Shown here in pieces: positions 8,439 to 16,068 of a DNA stretch of 28,094 bases. The notes under the pieces are model-generated. The model made no database searches and had not been told where the DNA came from. It saw only the letters and a list, made by a program, of their open reading frames with translations. This DNA is from an uncultured Rhodospirillales bacterium. Lineage in GTDB: Bacteria > Pseudomonadota > Alphaproteobacteria > Acetobacterales > Acetobacteraceae. The translations under genes were made by a program, and so were the position numbers. The stretch spans positions 1 to 28,094 of the forward strand of contig CAIMVB010000349.1 of assembly GCA_903844785.1 (NCBI GenBank). The letters run 5' to 3'. The first letter of the stretch is position 1; each line of letters begins with the position of its first letter.

Positions 8439-9194
8439 TTACCGGCTACGAGCTGGCGCCTGGGCCACTTCTTCGAAGCCGCGCACATCTTCAGGGCGGA
8501 GTGAGCGCGCATTCGCCAAGACAGGCCCGCCGGGCCGCGGTGAAGAGGCGGTGCGCATATACCCATCATCATGACGATCGTAGATGAAGCCTTGGATGGG
8601 GTAGATACGGCCCAAGCTTTCCTGATCGCGGCCGACCTGCACGCGGACCGCCGACCAATCATTACGGAGCGAGACGTCAATTACCGAGACATCCTGCATG
8701 ATCGTACCGGGACGAATGCCGGGGCCCGCCCAATTCGCGTGATGGATCAAAATCTCGCGGGCGCTAATGACTTCCTGCACCACGGCCACATGGCCCGAGC
8801 GCATCTGACCAGTGCGGGAAAAGGCCAGGATGGCGCCGGCTTCCGGGGTATGGCCGCGGGCGTATAGCCCTGCCGCATTGTGCCACCAATCGCCGCCATT
8901 GCCGCGAATGGCCATGCCGGTCGCTTGCCGCACATAGGGAACACAGGAAATACCGGCTGGATAGCTTTGGGCAATGCGTTGCGATTGCGAAACGTGGCGC
9001 ACTTGCGTCGCTGCTGGGCGCTGCTGATTTGTGCGCGCTGCCTGGGGCTTGGGGGCGGGTTTATTCTGGACGGCGGCGCGGGGCTGGCTGGCGGCCTGCC
9101 GATTGACGCCGGAATGGCCATTATTGGCCATGGCTGACGATAGTCCAAAGCCGCAATACATTACGGCTGTCGCGATGATGATCGCTGCGCGCAT
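8439..9194 (-). CDS. Secreted CHAP-domain (NlpC/P60-like) cysteine amidohydrolase
   Basis: This is a 251-residue exported protein. An N-terminal signal peptide (about residues 1-23, ending SSAMA) is followed by a Pro/Gln/Ala-rich linker (about 25-70) and then a CHAP domain. The domain shows the nucleophile Cys84 in GISCVPYVR, GDWWHNAAG, His135 in RSGHVAVV and the third active-site residue in HHANW (Asn154). CHAP enzymes cleave peptidoglycan amide bonds, or in some cases glutathionylspermidine. The signal peptide and lack of phage genes point to a host cell-wall enzyme. The ATG at 9194 is preferred to the TTG codon just before it. A charged C-terminal tail of about 40 residues has no recognisable domain. 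Confidence 0.87.
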   Translation of the reverse strand: MRAAIIIATAVMYCGFGLSSAMANNGHSGVNRQAASQPRAAVQNKPAPKPQAARTNQQRPAATQVRHVSQSQRIAQSYPAGISCVPYVRQATGMAIRGNGGDWWHNAAGLYARGHTPEAGAILAFSRTGQMRSGHVAVVQEVISAREILIHHANWAGPGIRPGTIMQDVSVIDVSLRNDWSAVRVQVGRDQESLGRIYPIQGFIYDRHDDGYMRTASSPRPGGPVLANARSLRPEDVRGFEEVAQAPARSR

Positions 9195-9483
9195 CAAACC
9201 CTAAGCCCCCTGTTGTTGTGACCCGTTTCGAGCCGTTGTTGGGGAGGTAAGAGCGCTCACCTTCTCGTGACAAGCGCCAAGGCTGTAACGTGATGAAACC
9301 TGGCGTGATTGGCTGAAACCTGCTGTTGAGAAGGTGGAAATATAGGAAGAAAATCAAAGTCTTTTGGCGAAAACAAGGCTTGGCCACAGTGTGGTGGCAT
9401 AATTACAACAGAAAACATCGGGATTCGCTCGAATCACCTCGTGGGCGTGGCCGGCCCCCGGACGACACTAAAGCCTCATATAG

Positions 9484-9513
9484 TTGTGAATAATATGATA
9501 TATATCCTATAAA
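9484..9513 (+). promoter_or_regulatory. Possible sigma-70-like promoter in an AT island
   Basis: TTGTGA (9484-9489) and TATAAA (9508-9513) are separated by 18 bases, inside an AT-rich island in a GC-rich genome. If active on the plus strand it would transcribe antisense into the end of the chemotaxis gene, since no plus-strand gene follows. AT-rich tracts produce such matches by chance, so this is weak. Confidence 0.25.
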
Positions 9514-9529
9514 TCGAAAGTGAGCGTGG

Positions 9530-9547
9530 GGGCGCCTGATGGCACCC
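9530..9547 (-). terminator. Hairpin just after the chemotaxis gene, possible terminator
   Basis: On the plus strand GGGCGCC (9530-9536), loop TGAT and GGCACCC (9541-9547) form a 7-base-pair stem including one G-T pair, 8 bases beyond the chemotaxis gene stop. There is no clear U-tract on the minus strand, so intrinsic termination is uncertain. Confidence 0.3.
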
Positions 9548-9554
9548 GCCCCGG

Positions 9555-10697
9555 TCACGCAGCTTTGAGGCGTTTTATAAGAGCCTCGGTCACGGCGCGG
9601 AGGCGTAGCGCTTCGCCCCCCAGCTTTTGGCCTGTCTGGGCGATGCTCCCGATCGTCCCTGCGGCATCGTCCACCGCGCCGGAGACATGGCCAAAGGAGC
9701 CTTCTAGCCCATCCACCGCCAAGTCAGCCTGACGGAGGCCAGCAGCGACAGACGCGGTAAGGCCGGCTTGCTGTTCCACCGCAGCGGCAATGGCCGTGTT
9801 TTGTTCCCCCAAGGCGCTGGTCAGCCTGATAATATCGCTGATCACCGCCGCCACTTCGCTCACCACTGCGCGCATGGCGCCCATTTCTGTCTGGATGCTG
9901 CCCGCGGCCTTGGCCGATTGCGCCGCGAGGCTCCTCACCTCTGAGGCGAGTACCCCAAAGCCCTTGCCCGCTTCGCCAGCGCGCGCCGCTGCTATTTTGG
10001 CATTGAGCGCGAGCAGATTGGTCTCTGCCGCGATGCCCCCCATCAGCCCCGTGGCCTCAAGAATGCGCGTGGCGCCGGCATTCAAGCCTTCCAGCAGCCG
10101 ATTGGCGCGATCCGCCTGTTCTGCCGTGCCGCGCGCTGTTTGTGTTGCGGTGCTGATGCGGATGGAGGCTTCGCAAATCGCTAACGTCAGTTCCTCCACG
10201 GCGTCACAGATGGATTGAACGCCATCCCCGGCGACTATCCCTTCCGCCACGGCCGGGCTTTGTGCTGGCGTGCTGATCGCATTGCCTATCGCGTGTTCAA
10301 GTTCCCTCGCGATACTTTGGAGGGCAGCGCGTTCCGCTTCGGATGCAAGGTGCTGCTTTTCGGCATGGATCAGGGCGTCACGCATCAAAGCGGCGGCGCG
10401 GATGATGTCGCCCACTTCATCCTGACGAGGCTTGCCCGGGAAGTTACTGGCAAGATCACCCTGCGCCATGTTCTCCATGAAAGGTGCAAGCTGCCCCAAG
10501 GGGCGGCTGACACGGCTGCGCACGACCCAGCCGATACCGATGATGATGGCAAGGGAGAAAAGCGCCGGAAGCACAATGGCGCCAAGGCCTTGCGTATCCA
10601 GGCGCAGTGCCATGGACGCGTAGATGGCTGACCCCAAAATCACGGCGCCGAGGATCGCGAGCATGGTGAATAGAAGGGGCGCAATTCTGATAGGCAT
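9555..10697 (-). CDS. Methyl-accepting chemotaxis protein without a periplasmic sensor domain
   Basis: This is a 380-residue chemoreceptor-type signalling protein. Two membrane helices (about 3-30 and 38-59) are joined by a loop of fewer than ten residues, so there is no ligand-binding domain outside the membrane. A HAMP domain follows (about 60-115, with GDLASNF and [10 protein letters not shown]), then a cytoplasmic helical bundle. The hairpin tip is recognisable as [20 protein letters not shown] (about 226-245) followed by [16 protein letters not shown]. Compared with the E. coli consensus, the tip Phe of AFQTN is Ala and the Glu of NAAVEAARAGE is Ala. The ATG at 10697 was chosen because the upstream in-frame extension to 10832 runs through a terminator-like hairpin. 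No che genes are nearby. Confidence 0.87.
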   Translation of the reverse strand: MPIRIAPLLFTMLAILGAVILGSAIYASMALRLDTQGLGAIVLPALFSLAIIIGIGWVVRSRVSRPLGQLAPFMENMAQGDLASNFPGKPRQDEVGDIIRAAALMRDALIHAEKQHLASEAERAALQSIARELEHAIGNAISTPAQSPAVAEGIVAGDGVQSICDAVEELTLAICEASIRISTATQTARGTAEQADRANRLLEGLNAGATRILEATGLMGGIAAETNLLALNAKIAAARAGEAGKGFGVLASEVRSLAAQSAKAAGSIQTEMGAMRAVVSEVAAVISDIIRLTSALGEQNTAIAAAVEQQAGLTASVAAGLRQADLAVDGLEGSFGHVSGAVDDAAGTIGSIAQTGQKLGGEALRLRAVTEALIKRLKAA

Positions 10698-10800
10698 CCG
10701 GCGGCGTATTCCTTTCAGGGAAGCGCCGCATTCTGCAGGTGCTATCCTTGCTGAAAGGTGACTAACCGGGCTGGACGTAAAAAATTCGTCAGAAGCCGTT

Positions 10801-10829
10801 AAAGACCCCGGCCTTCGGGGCGGGTTTTT
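10801..10829. terminator. Rho-independent terminator-like hairpin
   Basis: CCCCG (10806-10810), loop GCCTT and CGGGG (10816-10820) form a compact stem, with AAAGA on the left and CGGGTTTTT on the right. On the minus strand it lies about 45 bases past the PHP gene stop and is followed by TCTTT, so it most likely ends that transcript. The T-run on the plus side would also serve plus-strand transcription. Confidence 0.55.
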
Positions 10830-10872
10830 CAAGCACTACCTGGGGCTTTGAAATCGCGGCACCGCCGGCACA

Positions 10873-11772
10873 TTAAAAGAAATACGGATTAGACCAGGCG
10901 CGCTTGCCCGCGGCATCTGCCACCACCACACGTGCGAAGCCACCTTCGCGCAGCTTCCCAAGCGGCAAGACGGCCCGGCTTTGCAAGGGGGCCACGGATT
11001 GCGCGGCGGATGATCCACGCCCGAGCACCATGATGCTGGATGCCGGGCTGCAATGCACCTCAACGCTATCTTCACCCCAGAGAATGCCTTCTATGCGCGG
11101 GCCTTGGCTGGCGTAGAAATGCCCGGCCTTCAGCGCGGCCAGCAGGGCTTCGGGTTCATTTTCGGTCGCCTTCACCATGACCCAGCCGCCGAACCAATCC
11201 TCACAGGCGAAATGTGCGTCATCCACGGCGATCAGCGATACGCGCCTGCCATCGGCCAAAAGCTGATCCGCCAGCACGCCGCCACCGCCGCGATCGGTGC
11301 GCACTTGGCTGGTGTGGTTGTAGATCTCAACGGCATGAGCCGATGCGATGCTATGGCCATCGGCTGGCGTCAGCCCATACCAACCGGGATGGGCAATCGC
11401 GACAAAGGCGCCAGCATCGGCACAGCGTTGCGCGAGTGCCGCGCCATTCTCCTCAGGCGGGGTTGGCGCAAAATCCAAGGGCAGGCCAACGGCCAGGATA
11501 TGCCAAATCTCCCCAAGTGAGGTCGCCGGCGCATGGACTTCTGCGCCGATCAGCGTGGTGAAGCCGGGCGCGCGGAAGCGGCGTGTATCGGCAATGGGAA
11601 AGCCGTAGCGCGCCATGAAGTGATCGGTCAGCGCCATGAAATCATAACCGCCGCGCCGATAGGTTTCCGCCACATCCTCTGGCGCGCGCTGCCCGTCAGA
11701 CAGGTTGGAATGGGTGTGGATATTGCCCTTCAGGAAGCGCCCCGGCGCGGCGAATACGGGATCAAGCTGCAT
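10873..11772 (-). CDS. PHP-domain metal-dependent phosphoesterase
   Basis: This 299-residue protein has a polymerase-and-histidinol-phosphatase (PHP) fold. Metal-binding motifs in order are NIHTHSNLSDG (His19, His21, Asp26), ALTDHF, GAEVHAP, AIAHPGW, EIYNHT and VDDAH; all are intact. The last 80 or so residues (from about 220) look like a beta domain often found in stand-alone PHP hydrolases (GGWVMVKA, AGHFYASQGP). The substrate is unknown; related proteins hydrolyse phosphoesters of small molecules or nucleotides. I placed the start at the ATG at 11772, preceded by AGAGG at 6 bases, because a longer in-frame extension to 12012 reads through a repeat and into the divergent gene. It is divergent from the ATP-grasp gene. 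Confidence 0.87.
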   Translation of the reverse strand: MQLDPVFAAPGRFLKGNIHTHSNLSDGQRAPEDVAETYRRGGYDFMALTDHFMARYGFPIADTRRFRAPGFTTLIGAEVHAPATSLGEIWHILAVGLPLDFAPTPPEENGAALAQRCADAGAFVAIAHPGWYGLTPADGHSIASAHAVEIYNHTSQVRTDRGGGGVLADQLLADGRRVSLIAVDDAHFACEDWFGGWVMVKATENEPEALLAALKAGHFYASQGPRIEGILWGEDSVEVHCSPASSIMVLGRGSSAAQSVAPLQSRAVLPLGKLREGGFARVVVADAAGKRAWSNPYFF

Positions 11773-11829
11773 GAGCGCCTCTGCTGGCAGATGGGTTTCG
11801 GTTTTTCTAAAGCCTAAAGGCGGTTGGGG

Positions 11830-11904
11830 GAATTGCGCACGCCTTGTGGGGAAGGGGCCTCTCCCCGCATGGCGGGCAGGGGTGAGAATTTCCCCGAATT
11901 GCGC
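11830..11904. repeat. GC-rich palindromic unit flanked by 9-base direct repeats
   Basis: Between the PHP and ATP-grasp genes, GGGG-CCTCT-CCCC (11854-11866) overlaps CCCGC-ATG-GCGGG (11864-11876), then CAGGGGTGAG. The wording CCTCTCCCCGC...GGGGTGAG resembles a palindromic intergenic repeat common in GC-rich proteobacteria. The unit is bounded by GAATTGCGC at 11830-11838 and again at 11896-11904. These could be a target duplication, but 9-base repeats can arise by chance. Confidence 0.45.
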
Positions 11905-11992
11905 CCCAAAAAGCAGAATAATCTTTCTTTTTTGAGCCACTTGCGTCGCGCCAAAGACAGGACTTTCTCTTGTGAAATCTTGGAGAAGCCGC

Positions 11993-12949
11993 ATGTCGAA
12001 AATCTTCGTCATTCATGAAAACGACGCCTGGGTTGCACCGCTCCGCGCCGCCTTTGCCCGCATTGGCACCCCTTATGAGGAATGGTTCCTGGATGAAGGC
12101 GTGCTGGACCTGACCACGCCGCCGCCCGAGGGCGTTTTCTATAATCGCATGAGCGCTTCTTCCCACACGCGCGGCCATACCTATGCCCCCGAATATGCCG
12201 GGGCGGTGATTGAACATCTGGAACGCCATGGGCGGCTTTTGGTGAATGGCCGGCGCGCCTTGCAGTTGGAAGTCTCCAAGGTTGCGCAATATGCGGCGCT
12301 GGCGGGGTTTGATATCCCAACACCGCCGACGATCGCCGTGGTGGGCACGCAGCATCTTGCAGCGGCAGCGGAAAAGCTGGGCTTCCCCGTGATCCTGAAA
12401 CATAACCGCGCCGGCAAGGGGCTTGGGGTGCAATTGATCCTGAGCCAGGCCGCACTGCAAGAAGCAGTCGCGAAAATCGCCGCCGACCCTGATCCCTTCG
12501 CCGCACCGCGCGATGGGGTTTGGCTGGTGCAGCGCTATATTGAAGCGCCGGAGCCCTTCATCACGCGGGCCGAATTCATCAATGGCAAATTCCTCTATGC
12601 CGTGCGGGTGGATACTTCTGAAGGGTTTGAACTTTGCCCGGCAGATGTCTGTGCCCTTGAACCCGGCGCGGTTTGCCCCGCAGTGGCGCCGGGCGAAAAG
12701 TTTCGCATCATTGAAGGCTTCACCCACCCCTTGCTGCCGCGCATGGAAGCCTTTTTGCGCGCCAATGGCGTGGGCGTTGGCGCGATTGAATTCATCACGG
12801 ATCGCGCGGGAAATACCTTCGCCTATGATGTGAATACCAACACGAATTACAACAGCGAAGCGGAAGCCCGCGCCGGGCAATCAGGGATGGGCGCCATTGC
12901 GCAATTCCTGACAGGCCTGCTGCAACAGCAACAAGCCAAGGCAGCGTGA
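11993..12949 (+). CDS. ATP-grasp (RimK-like) ligase of unknown substrate
   Basis: This 318-residue protein starts MSKIFVIHENDAWVAP, with GGAG 7 bases upstream of the ATG. It has an N-terminal pre-ATP-grasp domain (about 1-85), then the ATP-grasp lid with FPVILKHNRAGKGLGV (about 134-149), WLVQRYIEAPEPFITRAEF, and the metal-binding end FAYDVNTNTNYN, where Asp-Val-Asn replaces the usual Glu-x-Asn. ATP-grasp enzymes activate a carboxylate as acyl phosphate and ligate it to an amine or thiol, for example glutamylation of proteins or peptide-like cofactors. Neither substrate can be predicted. It is divergent from the PHP gene and converges on the deoxyribosyltransferase-like gene with a 13-base gap. 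Confidence 0.85.
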   Translation: MSKIFVIHENDAWVAPLRAAFARIGTPYEEWFLDEGVLDLTTPPPEGVFYNRMSASSHTRGHTYAPEYAGAVIEHLERHGRLLVNGRRALQLEVSKVAQYAALAGFDIPTPPTIAVVGTQHLAAAAEKLGFPVILKHNRAGKGLGVQLILSQAALQEAVAKIAADPDPFAAPRDGVWLVQRYIEAPEPFITRAEFINGKFLYAVRVDTSEGFELCPADVCALEPGAVCPAVAPGEKFRIIEGFTHPLLPRMEAFLRANGVGVGAIEFITDRAGNTFAYDVNTNTNYNSEAEARAGQSGMGAIAQFLTGLLQQQQAKAA

Positions 12950-12962
12950 GGGCGGCTGCACT

Positions 12963-13298
12963 TCACCCTGGCGGGATATCCGCCAGGGCGTAGAAAACCT
13001 GCTTGCCCGCCTGCGTGAAGCGCGCGACTTCCTGATCCGCGCCTTGGCTTGGTCCGCCAAGGCGCAGCACTGCATCGCAGCGTTCCGCGAGTGCGAGCGA
13101 GATGGGCATCATCACCTCATCAAACACATCCGCTTGCGCCGCAGCAATAATGGGCAGCGCCATATTCACGCCAATTACCGGCACATGACCAAGGCGCAGT
13201 ATGGCGAGCGCCGCGTGGTTCATTTCCGCAAGCCGCGCGGCGCGTAGCGCCGCATCCGCGCCACCGCTGGTATAGGGTGCCGCGATCATGATCCACAT
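12963..13298 (-). CDS. Small nucleoside 2-deoxyribosyltransferase-like protein (DUF4406 type)
   Basis: This 111-residue protein begins MWIMIAAPYTSGGADAA. The AAPYTSGG start, the GHVPVIGVNMALPI segment with its conserved Asn, and LAERCDAVLRLGGPSQGADQ followed by a predicted nucleotide-binding end (KQVFYALADIP) match the nucleoside 2-deoxyribosyltransferase / DUF4406 fold. Such proteins cleave or transfer the N-glycosidic bond of deoxynucleosides, but many small members are uncharacterised. The alternative Met4 start at 13289 gives 108 residues. It is the last gene of the long minus-strand run, 3 bases after otnC. Fold assignment is moderate and function is unknown. Confidence 0.7.
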   Translation of the reverse strand: MWIMIAAPYTSGGADAALRAARLAEMNHAALAILRLGHVPVIGVNMALPIIAAAQADVFDEVMMPISLALAERCDAVLRLGGPSQGADQEVARFTQAGKQVFYALADIPPG

Positions 13299-13301
13299 GG
13301 G

Positions 13302-13934
13302 TCAGCCGAAAGTGCTGAGCAGATCATCCACCTGCGCCGGCGTCAGGCTCCGCGCGCCCGCGCCGCGCAGCAGCAGCGCGAGGCGCGCGGCTTCTTCCAA
13401 TTCCTCAGCGGCATGCACCGCATCTTCCAGCGTGCGGCCTGATACCACGGGGCCGTGATTGGCCAGCAGCACAGCCTTTGCAGTTTTGGCCGCTTCGTGA
13501 ATGTCGCTTTCCATCGCCGCATCGCCCGGACGATAATAGCGGATCACCGGCAAAAGCCGCCCGACACGCATGACGAAATAGGGCGTCAGCGGCGGGATGG
13601 GCGCCGTTTCATCCGGGGCGGCGAGGCAGGCGATGGCGGTGGCATGGGTTGAATGCAAATGCACCACCGCAGCAGAATCGGGCCGCGCGGTCAGCACCGC
13701 GCGATGCATGAAGACTTCCTTGGAAGGCTTATCGCCCGACACATGCGAAAAATCCGGCGCAAGCTTTGAGATGCGCGCGGGATCAAGCCGCCCCAGGCAG
13801 GAATTGGTCGGCGTCATCAGGAAGCCATCGGGCAGGCGCACGCTGATATTGCCTGCCGTGCCCACGGAATAACCGCGCGCGAAAAGCGAGGCACCAAGCG
13901 CGGCAAGCTGTGCGCGTAGCGCTGCCTCATCCAT
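13302..13934 (-). CDS. otnC: 3-oxo-tetronate 4-phosphate decarboxylase (class II aldolase family)
   Basis: This 210-residue class II aldolase/adducin-fold protein shows YSVGTAGNISVRLPDGFLMTP (22-42), PSKEVFMH with the catalytic Glu73, the zinc ligands His92 and His94 in VHLHSTHATA, and the third His160 in LLANHGPVV. OtnC decarboxylates 3-oxo-tetronate 4-phosphate to dihydroxyacetone phosphate in the catabolism of D-threonate, L-threonate or erythronate. The preceding kinase gene, OtnK-like and overlapping by 8 bases, supports this over fuculose- or ribulose-phosphate aldolase. I use the ATG at 13934; a TTG at 13940 is a possible earlier start. No matching dehydrogenase or isomerase is adjacent. 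Confidence 0.88.
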   Translation of the reverse strand: MDEAALRAQLAALGASLFARGYSVGTAGNISVRLPDGFLMTPTNSCLGRLDPARISKLAPDFSHVSGDKPSKEVFMHRAVLTARPDSAAVVHLHSTHATAIACLAAPDETAPIPPLTPYFVMRVGRLLPVIRYYRPGDAAMESDIHEAAKTAKAVLLANHGPVVSGRTLEDAVHAAEELEEAARLALLLRGAGARSLTPAQVDDLLSTFG

Positions 13935-15186
13935 GGTCAAAGGCCTTCAGGAAGAAATCACGCGCGCCGAAATTGCCGGATTTCAACGCCAGATGCAGCC
14001 CGCGCGGTTCGGCGAAAGTCCAGGGCACACCTGGATCGATTTCGGGTCCAATGCGCAGCGCCGTCACGCCAAGGCGCTGCACCACGGCACCTGATGTCTC
14101 TCCGCCGGCCACCACCAAGCGGCCCACGCCTTGCGCGACCAGCCCTTCGGCAATCGCGGCCATGGCGGTTTCAATCAAGGCGCCGGCGGCATCGCGGCCA
14201 AGCTTCGCCTGCAAGGCCGCGACCTTTTCTGGCGGTGCGCTGGCGGCGATTACCACCGGGCGATCTGCGGCCAATTTGCCCGTGACCCATTCGAGTGCTT
14301 GCGCGGTCAAGGCCGCCGCATCGGGCGTGGCGAGTGCATCCAATTCCAGCACCGGCACATGATCCCGCGCGAGGCCGATTTGCCCCAGTGTGGCGCGCGA
14401 ACAAGACCCGGCAACCACCGCAGCCATGCCCTGCATCGGCGGCAGGCTGGCCGCATTGCCGCGCGCGGGCAGCAGGCCGGCACGACGGAAATTCTCGGGC
14501 AGGCCCATCGCCACACCTGACCCGCCAGTGATCAGCGCATGCTGCGCTGCCGCTTCACCAATCGCGAGCAAATGCTGATCTGTCACGGCATCCACAATCG
14601 CGTAGCGCCGGCCTTGTTCGGCAAGCCGCATCATGGCCTGGCGGGTGGCAGCGGCGCCCTGTTCCACGGTGTTGAAAGGCACCAGCCCAACCGCGCCATC
14701 CGTCTGCCGTCCCAGGACGCGCACAAGATTCGCATCTGTCATCGGCGTCAGCGGGTGGTTTTCCATGCCGCTTTCATTCAGCAGCGCATTGCCGACAAAA
14801 AGATGCCCAAGGTAGATGGTGCGGCCATTGGTCGGGAAAGCCGGGCAGGCCAAGGCAAAGCCTGAACCCAGGCGCTTCAACAGCGCATCCGCCACTGGGC
14901 CGATATTGCCTTGATCCGTGCTGTCGAAAGTCGAGCAATATTTCCAGAAAATCTGCTTCGCCCCGGCAGCGAGCAGCGCATCACACGCGGCGAGCGATTG
15001 CGCCACGGCTTCACCCACCGGCGCGGTGCGCGACTTCAGCGCGATGATGATCGCATCTGCTTCCGGCAAAGGCCCGGTCGGCACGCCAATCACCTGCACG
15101 GCCGTCATGCCGCCCTTGACCAGCGTATTGGCGAGGTCCGTCGCCCCGGTGAAATCATCCGCGATGCAGCCGAGAAGAAGAGGCAT
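13927..15186 (-). CDS. otnK: 3-oxo-tetronate kinase (four-carbon acid sugar kinase)
   Basis: This 419-residue protein of the DUF1537 / four-carbon acid sugar kinase family starts MPLLLGCIADDFTGATDLAN; the ADDFTGATD motif (9-17) is the family's sugar-acid-binding signature. KYCSTFDSTDQGNIGPV, CPAFPTNGRTIYLGHLFV and the C-terminal nucleotide-binding VVAGGETSGAVVQRLG follow. OtnK phosphorylates 3-oxo-tetronate with ATP, the product being decarboxylated by OtnC, whose gene overlaps this one. The length matches the family. It begins 6 bases after the stop of the methyltransferase gene, so it may be co-transcribed with the glycosyltransferase and methyltransferase although the chemistry seems unrelated. 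Confidence 0.92.
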   Translation of the reverse strand: MPLLLGCIADDFTGATDLANTLVKGGMTAVQVIGVPTGPLPEADAIIIALKSRTAPVGEAVAQSLAACDALLAAGAKQIFWKYCSTFDSTDQGNIGPVADALLKRLGSGFALACPAFPTNGRTIYLGHLFVGNALLNESGMENHPLTPMTDANLVRVLGRQTDGAVGLVPFNTVEQGAAATRQAMMRLAEQGRRYAIVDAVTDQHLLAIGEAAAQHALITGGSGVAMGLPENFRRAGLLPARGNAASLPPMQGMAAVVAGSCSRATLGQIGLARDHVPVLELDALATPDAAALTAQALEWVTGKLAADRPVVIAASAPPEKVAALQAKLGRDAAGALIETAMAAIAEGLVAQGVGRLVVAGGETSGAVVQRLGVTALRIGPEIDPGVPWTFAEPRGLHLALKSGNFGARDFFLKAFDHG

Positions 15187-15192
15187 TTTTAA

Positions 15193-16068
15193 CTACCTTG
15201 CAGGAGGAAGGGCGAGGAAATCCTGATGGCCGATGCGCACGGCAAGCTGCCCGGCATCTGCCTGATCCTGCCTGATATCCAGCCAATCCAGAATGGCATC
15301 AGCGCCGCGTCTTTCCCAGCCGAGTGCGGCCGTGGCATGGCCATCGGCAATGGCGCGGGTGAAGGCGCGGGCACGACGATCCACCAACCAATCACTCGGC
15401 GCGCGATGAATGGCATAGCCATGCGCGGCGAAGGCTTCGGCTAGTGCGGCAGGCGCCTGCGGGCCGAGTGATGCGCCACCAAAGCCCTTGTCGCGTGCCT
15501 GATCTCGGCGAAAGCCGCGCGCTACCAGCGCATCGGCTGGATGCGGCGGGCTGAAGCGTTCACGCCCGGTCACATTCAGCGCGGCGTAGAAGGGCAGGCG
15601 CCGCGCAGCACAAGCAGCCGCCATGGCTTCCACCCAACCGCGTGAGACCAAATCGCAAAGCGCGGTGCTGAGAACAGCATCCACGCGTTCCAGCGGCAGA
15701 TTGGCAGGTGCTGCGGCAAGATCGGCAAGGATCGCTTCAACGCGCCAAGCGCCTGCGGGGCTATGCACCAAAAGCGCGCTACGGCCCGGATTGGTGGCGG
15801 GCCAGCCTACGGCCTCTGCCCGTTCGGCAATGGTGTCAAAAGCGCGGGAGACTAATTCCGGATCGCTATCTACCAGCGTCCAGCTTTGTGCGCGGCCAAT
15901 GAAATGACCAAGCCAGCGGAGCAAGCTGCCGGTGCCCGCGCCAAGATCCAGCAGGCGTGGTCGCGCAGGCAGGGAAGCCGCGAGCATTTCGGCCAATTCC
16001 GGATTGCGCGCGACCGCGTCATGCGGTTCGCGCAGATCAAGCCAATCGCCGTCAAAGCTTTCGGTCAT
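15193..16068 (-). CDS. Class I SAM-dependent methyltransferase
   Basis: This is a 291-residue protein. SAM-binding motif I is LLDLGAGTGSLLRWLG (39-54) and motif II is WTLVDSDPELV (about 63-73). A middle region with LERVDAVLSTALCDLVSRGW fits the motif IV/V area; the rest is family-specific with ALNVTGRERFSPPHPAD and RAPSDWLVD. Substrate is not predictable from sequence. Its start overlaps the glycosyltransferase stop (ATGA) and otnK begins 6 bases after its stop. The tight coupling to a GT4 enzyme, and to RibD-, MDR- and PTPS-like genes upstream, suggests methylation of a small glycosylated metabolite rather than RNA or protein; this is inference. Confidence 0.85.
   Translation of the reverse strand: MTESFDGDWLDLREPHDAVARNPELAEMLAASLPARPRLLDLGAGTGSLLRWLGHFIGRAQSWTLVDSDPELVSRAFDTIAERAEAVGWPATNPGRSALLVHSPAGAWRVEAILADLAAAPANLPLERVDAVLSTALCDLVSRGWVEAMAAACAARRLPFYAALNVTGRERFSPPHPADALVARGFRRDQARDKGFGGASLGPQAPAALAEAFAAHGYAIHRAPSDWLVDRRARAFTRAIADGHATAALGWERRGADAILDWLDIRQDQADAGQLAVRIGHQDFLALPPAR

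Larger units (their letters stand above)
9195..9554. other. Gene-free stretch between the CHAP gene and the chemotaxis gene
   Basis: No convincing coding region is seen in these 360 bases; the short frames have no start context or family similarity. It should hold the promoter of the CHAP gene (minus strand) and the 3' untranslated end of the chemotaxis gene. It is notably less GC-rich than its surroundings, with an AT island at about 9484-9516 and a hairpin at 9530-9547. I could not assign a CHAP promoter with confidence. Confidence 0.6.

Noticed and set aside
8439..9194. CHAP-domain protein as a phage endolysin or effector of an interbacterial toxin system
   Set aside because: It has an ordinary signal peptide and no holin, phage, immunity or secretion-system genes are nearby. 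A host cell-wall enzyme is simpler.
11773..12012. Upstream extension of the PHP gene to 12012
   Set aside because: The extra 80 residues cover a palindromic repeat and the start of the divergent gene and show no PHP similarity. The ATG at 11772 has a good AGAGG and begins just before the first metal motif.
11807..12880. Minus-strand open frame of 357 codons opposite the ATP-grasp gene
   Set aside because: Its translation is rich in His, Arg and Cys with no family features, whereas the plus strand encodes a well-formed ATP-grasp protein with a Shine-Dalgarno sequence.
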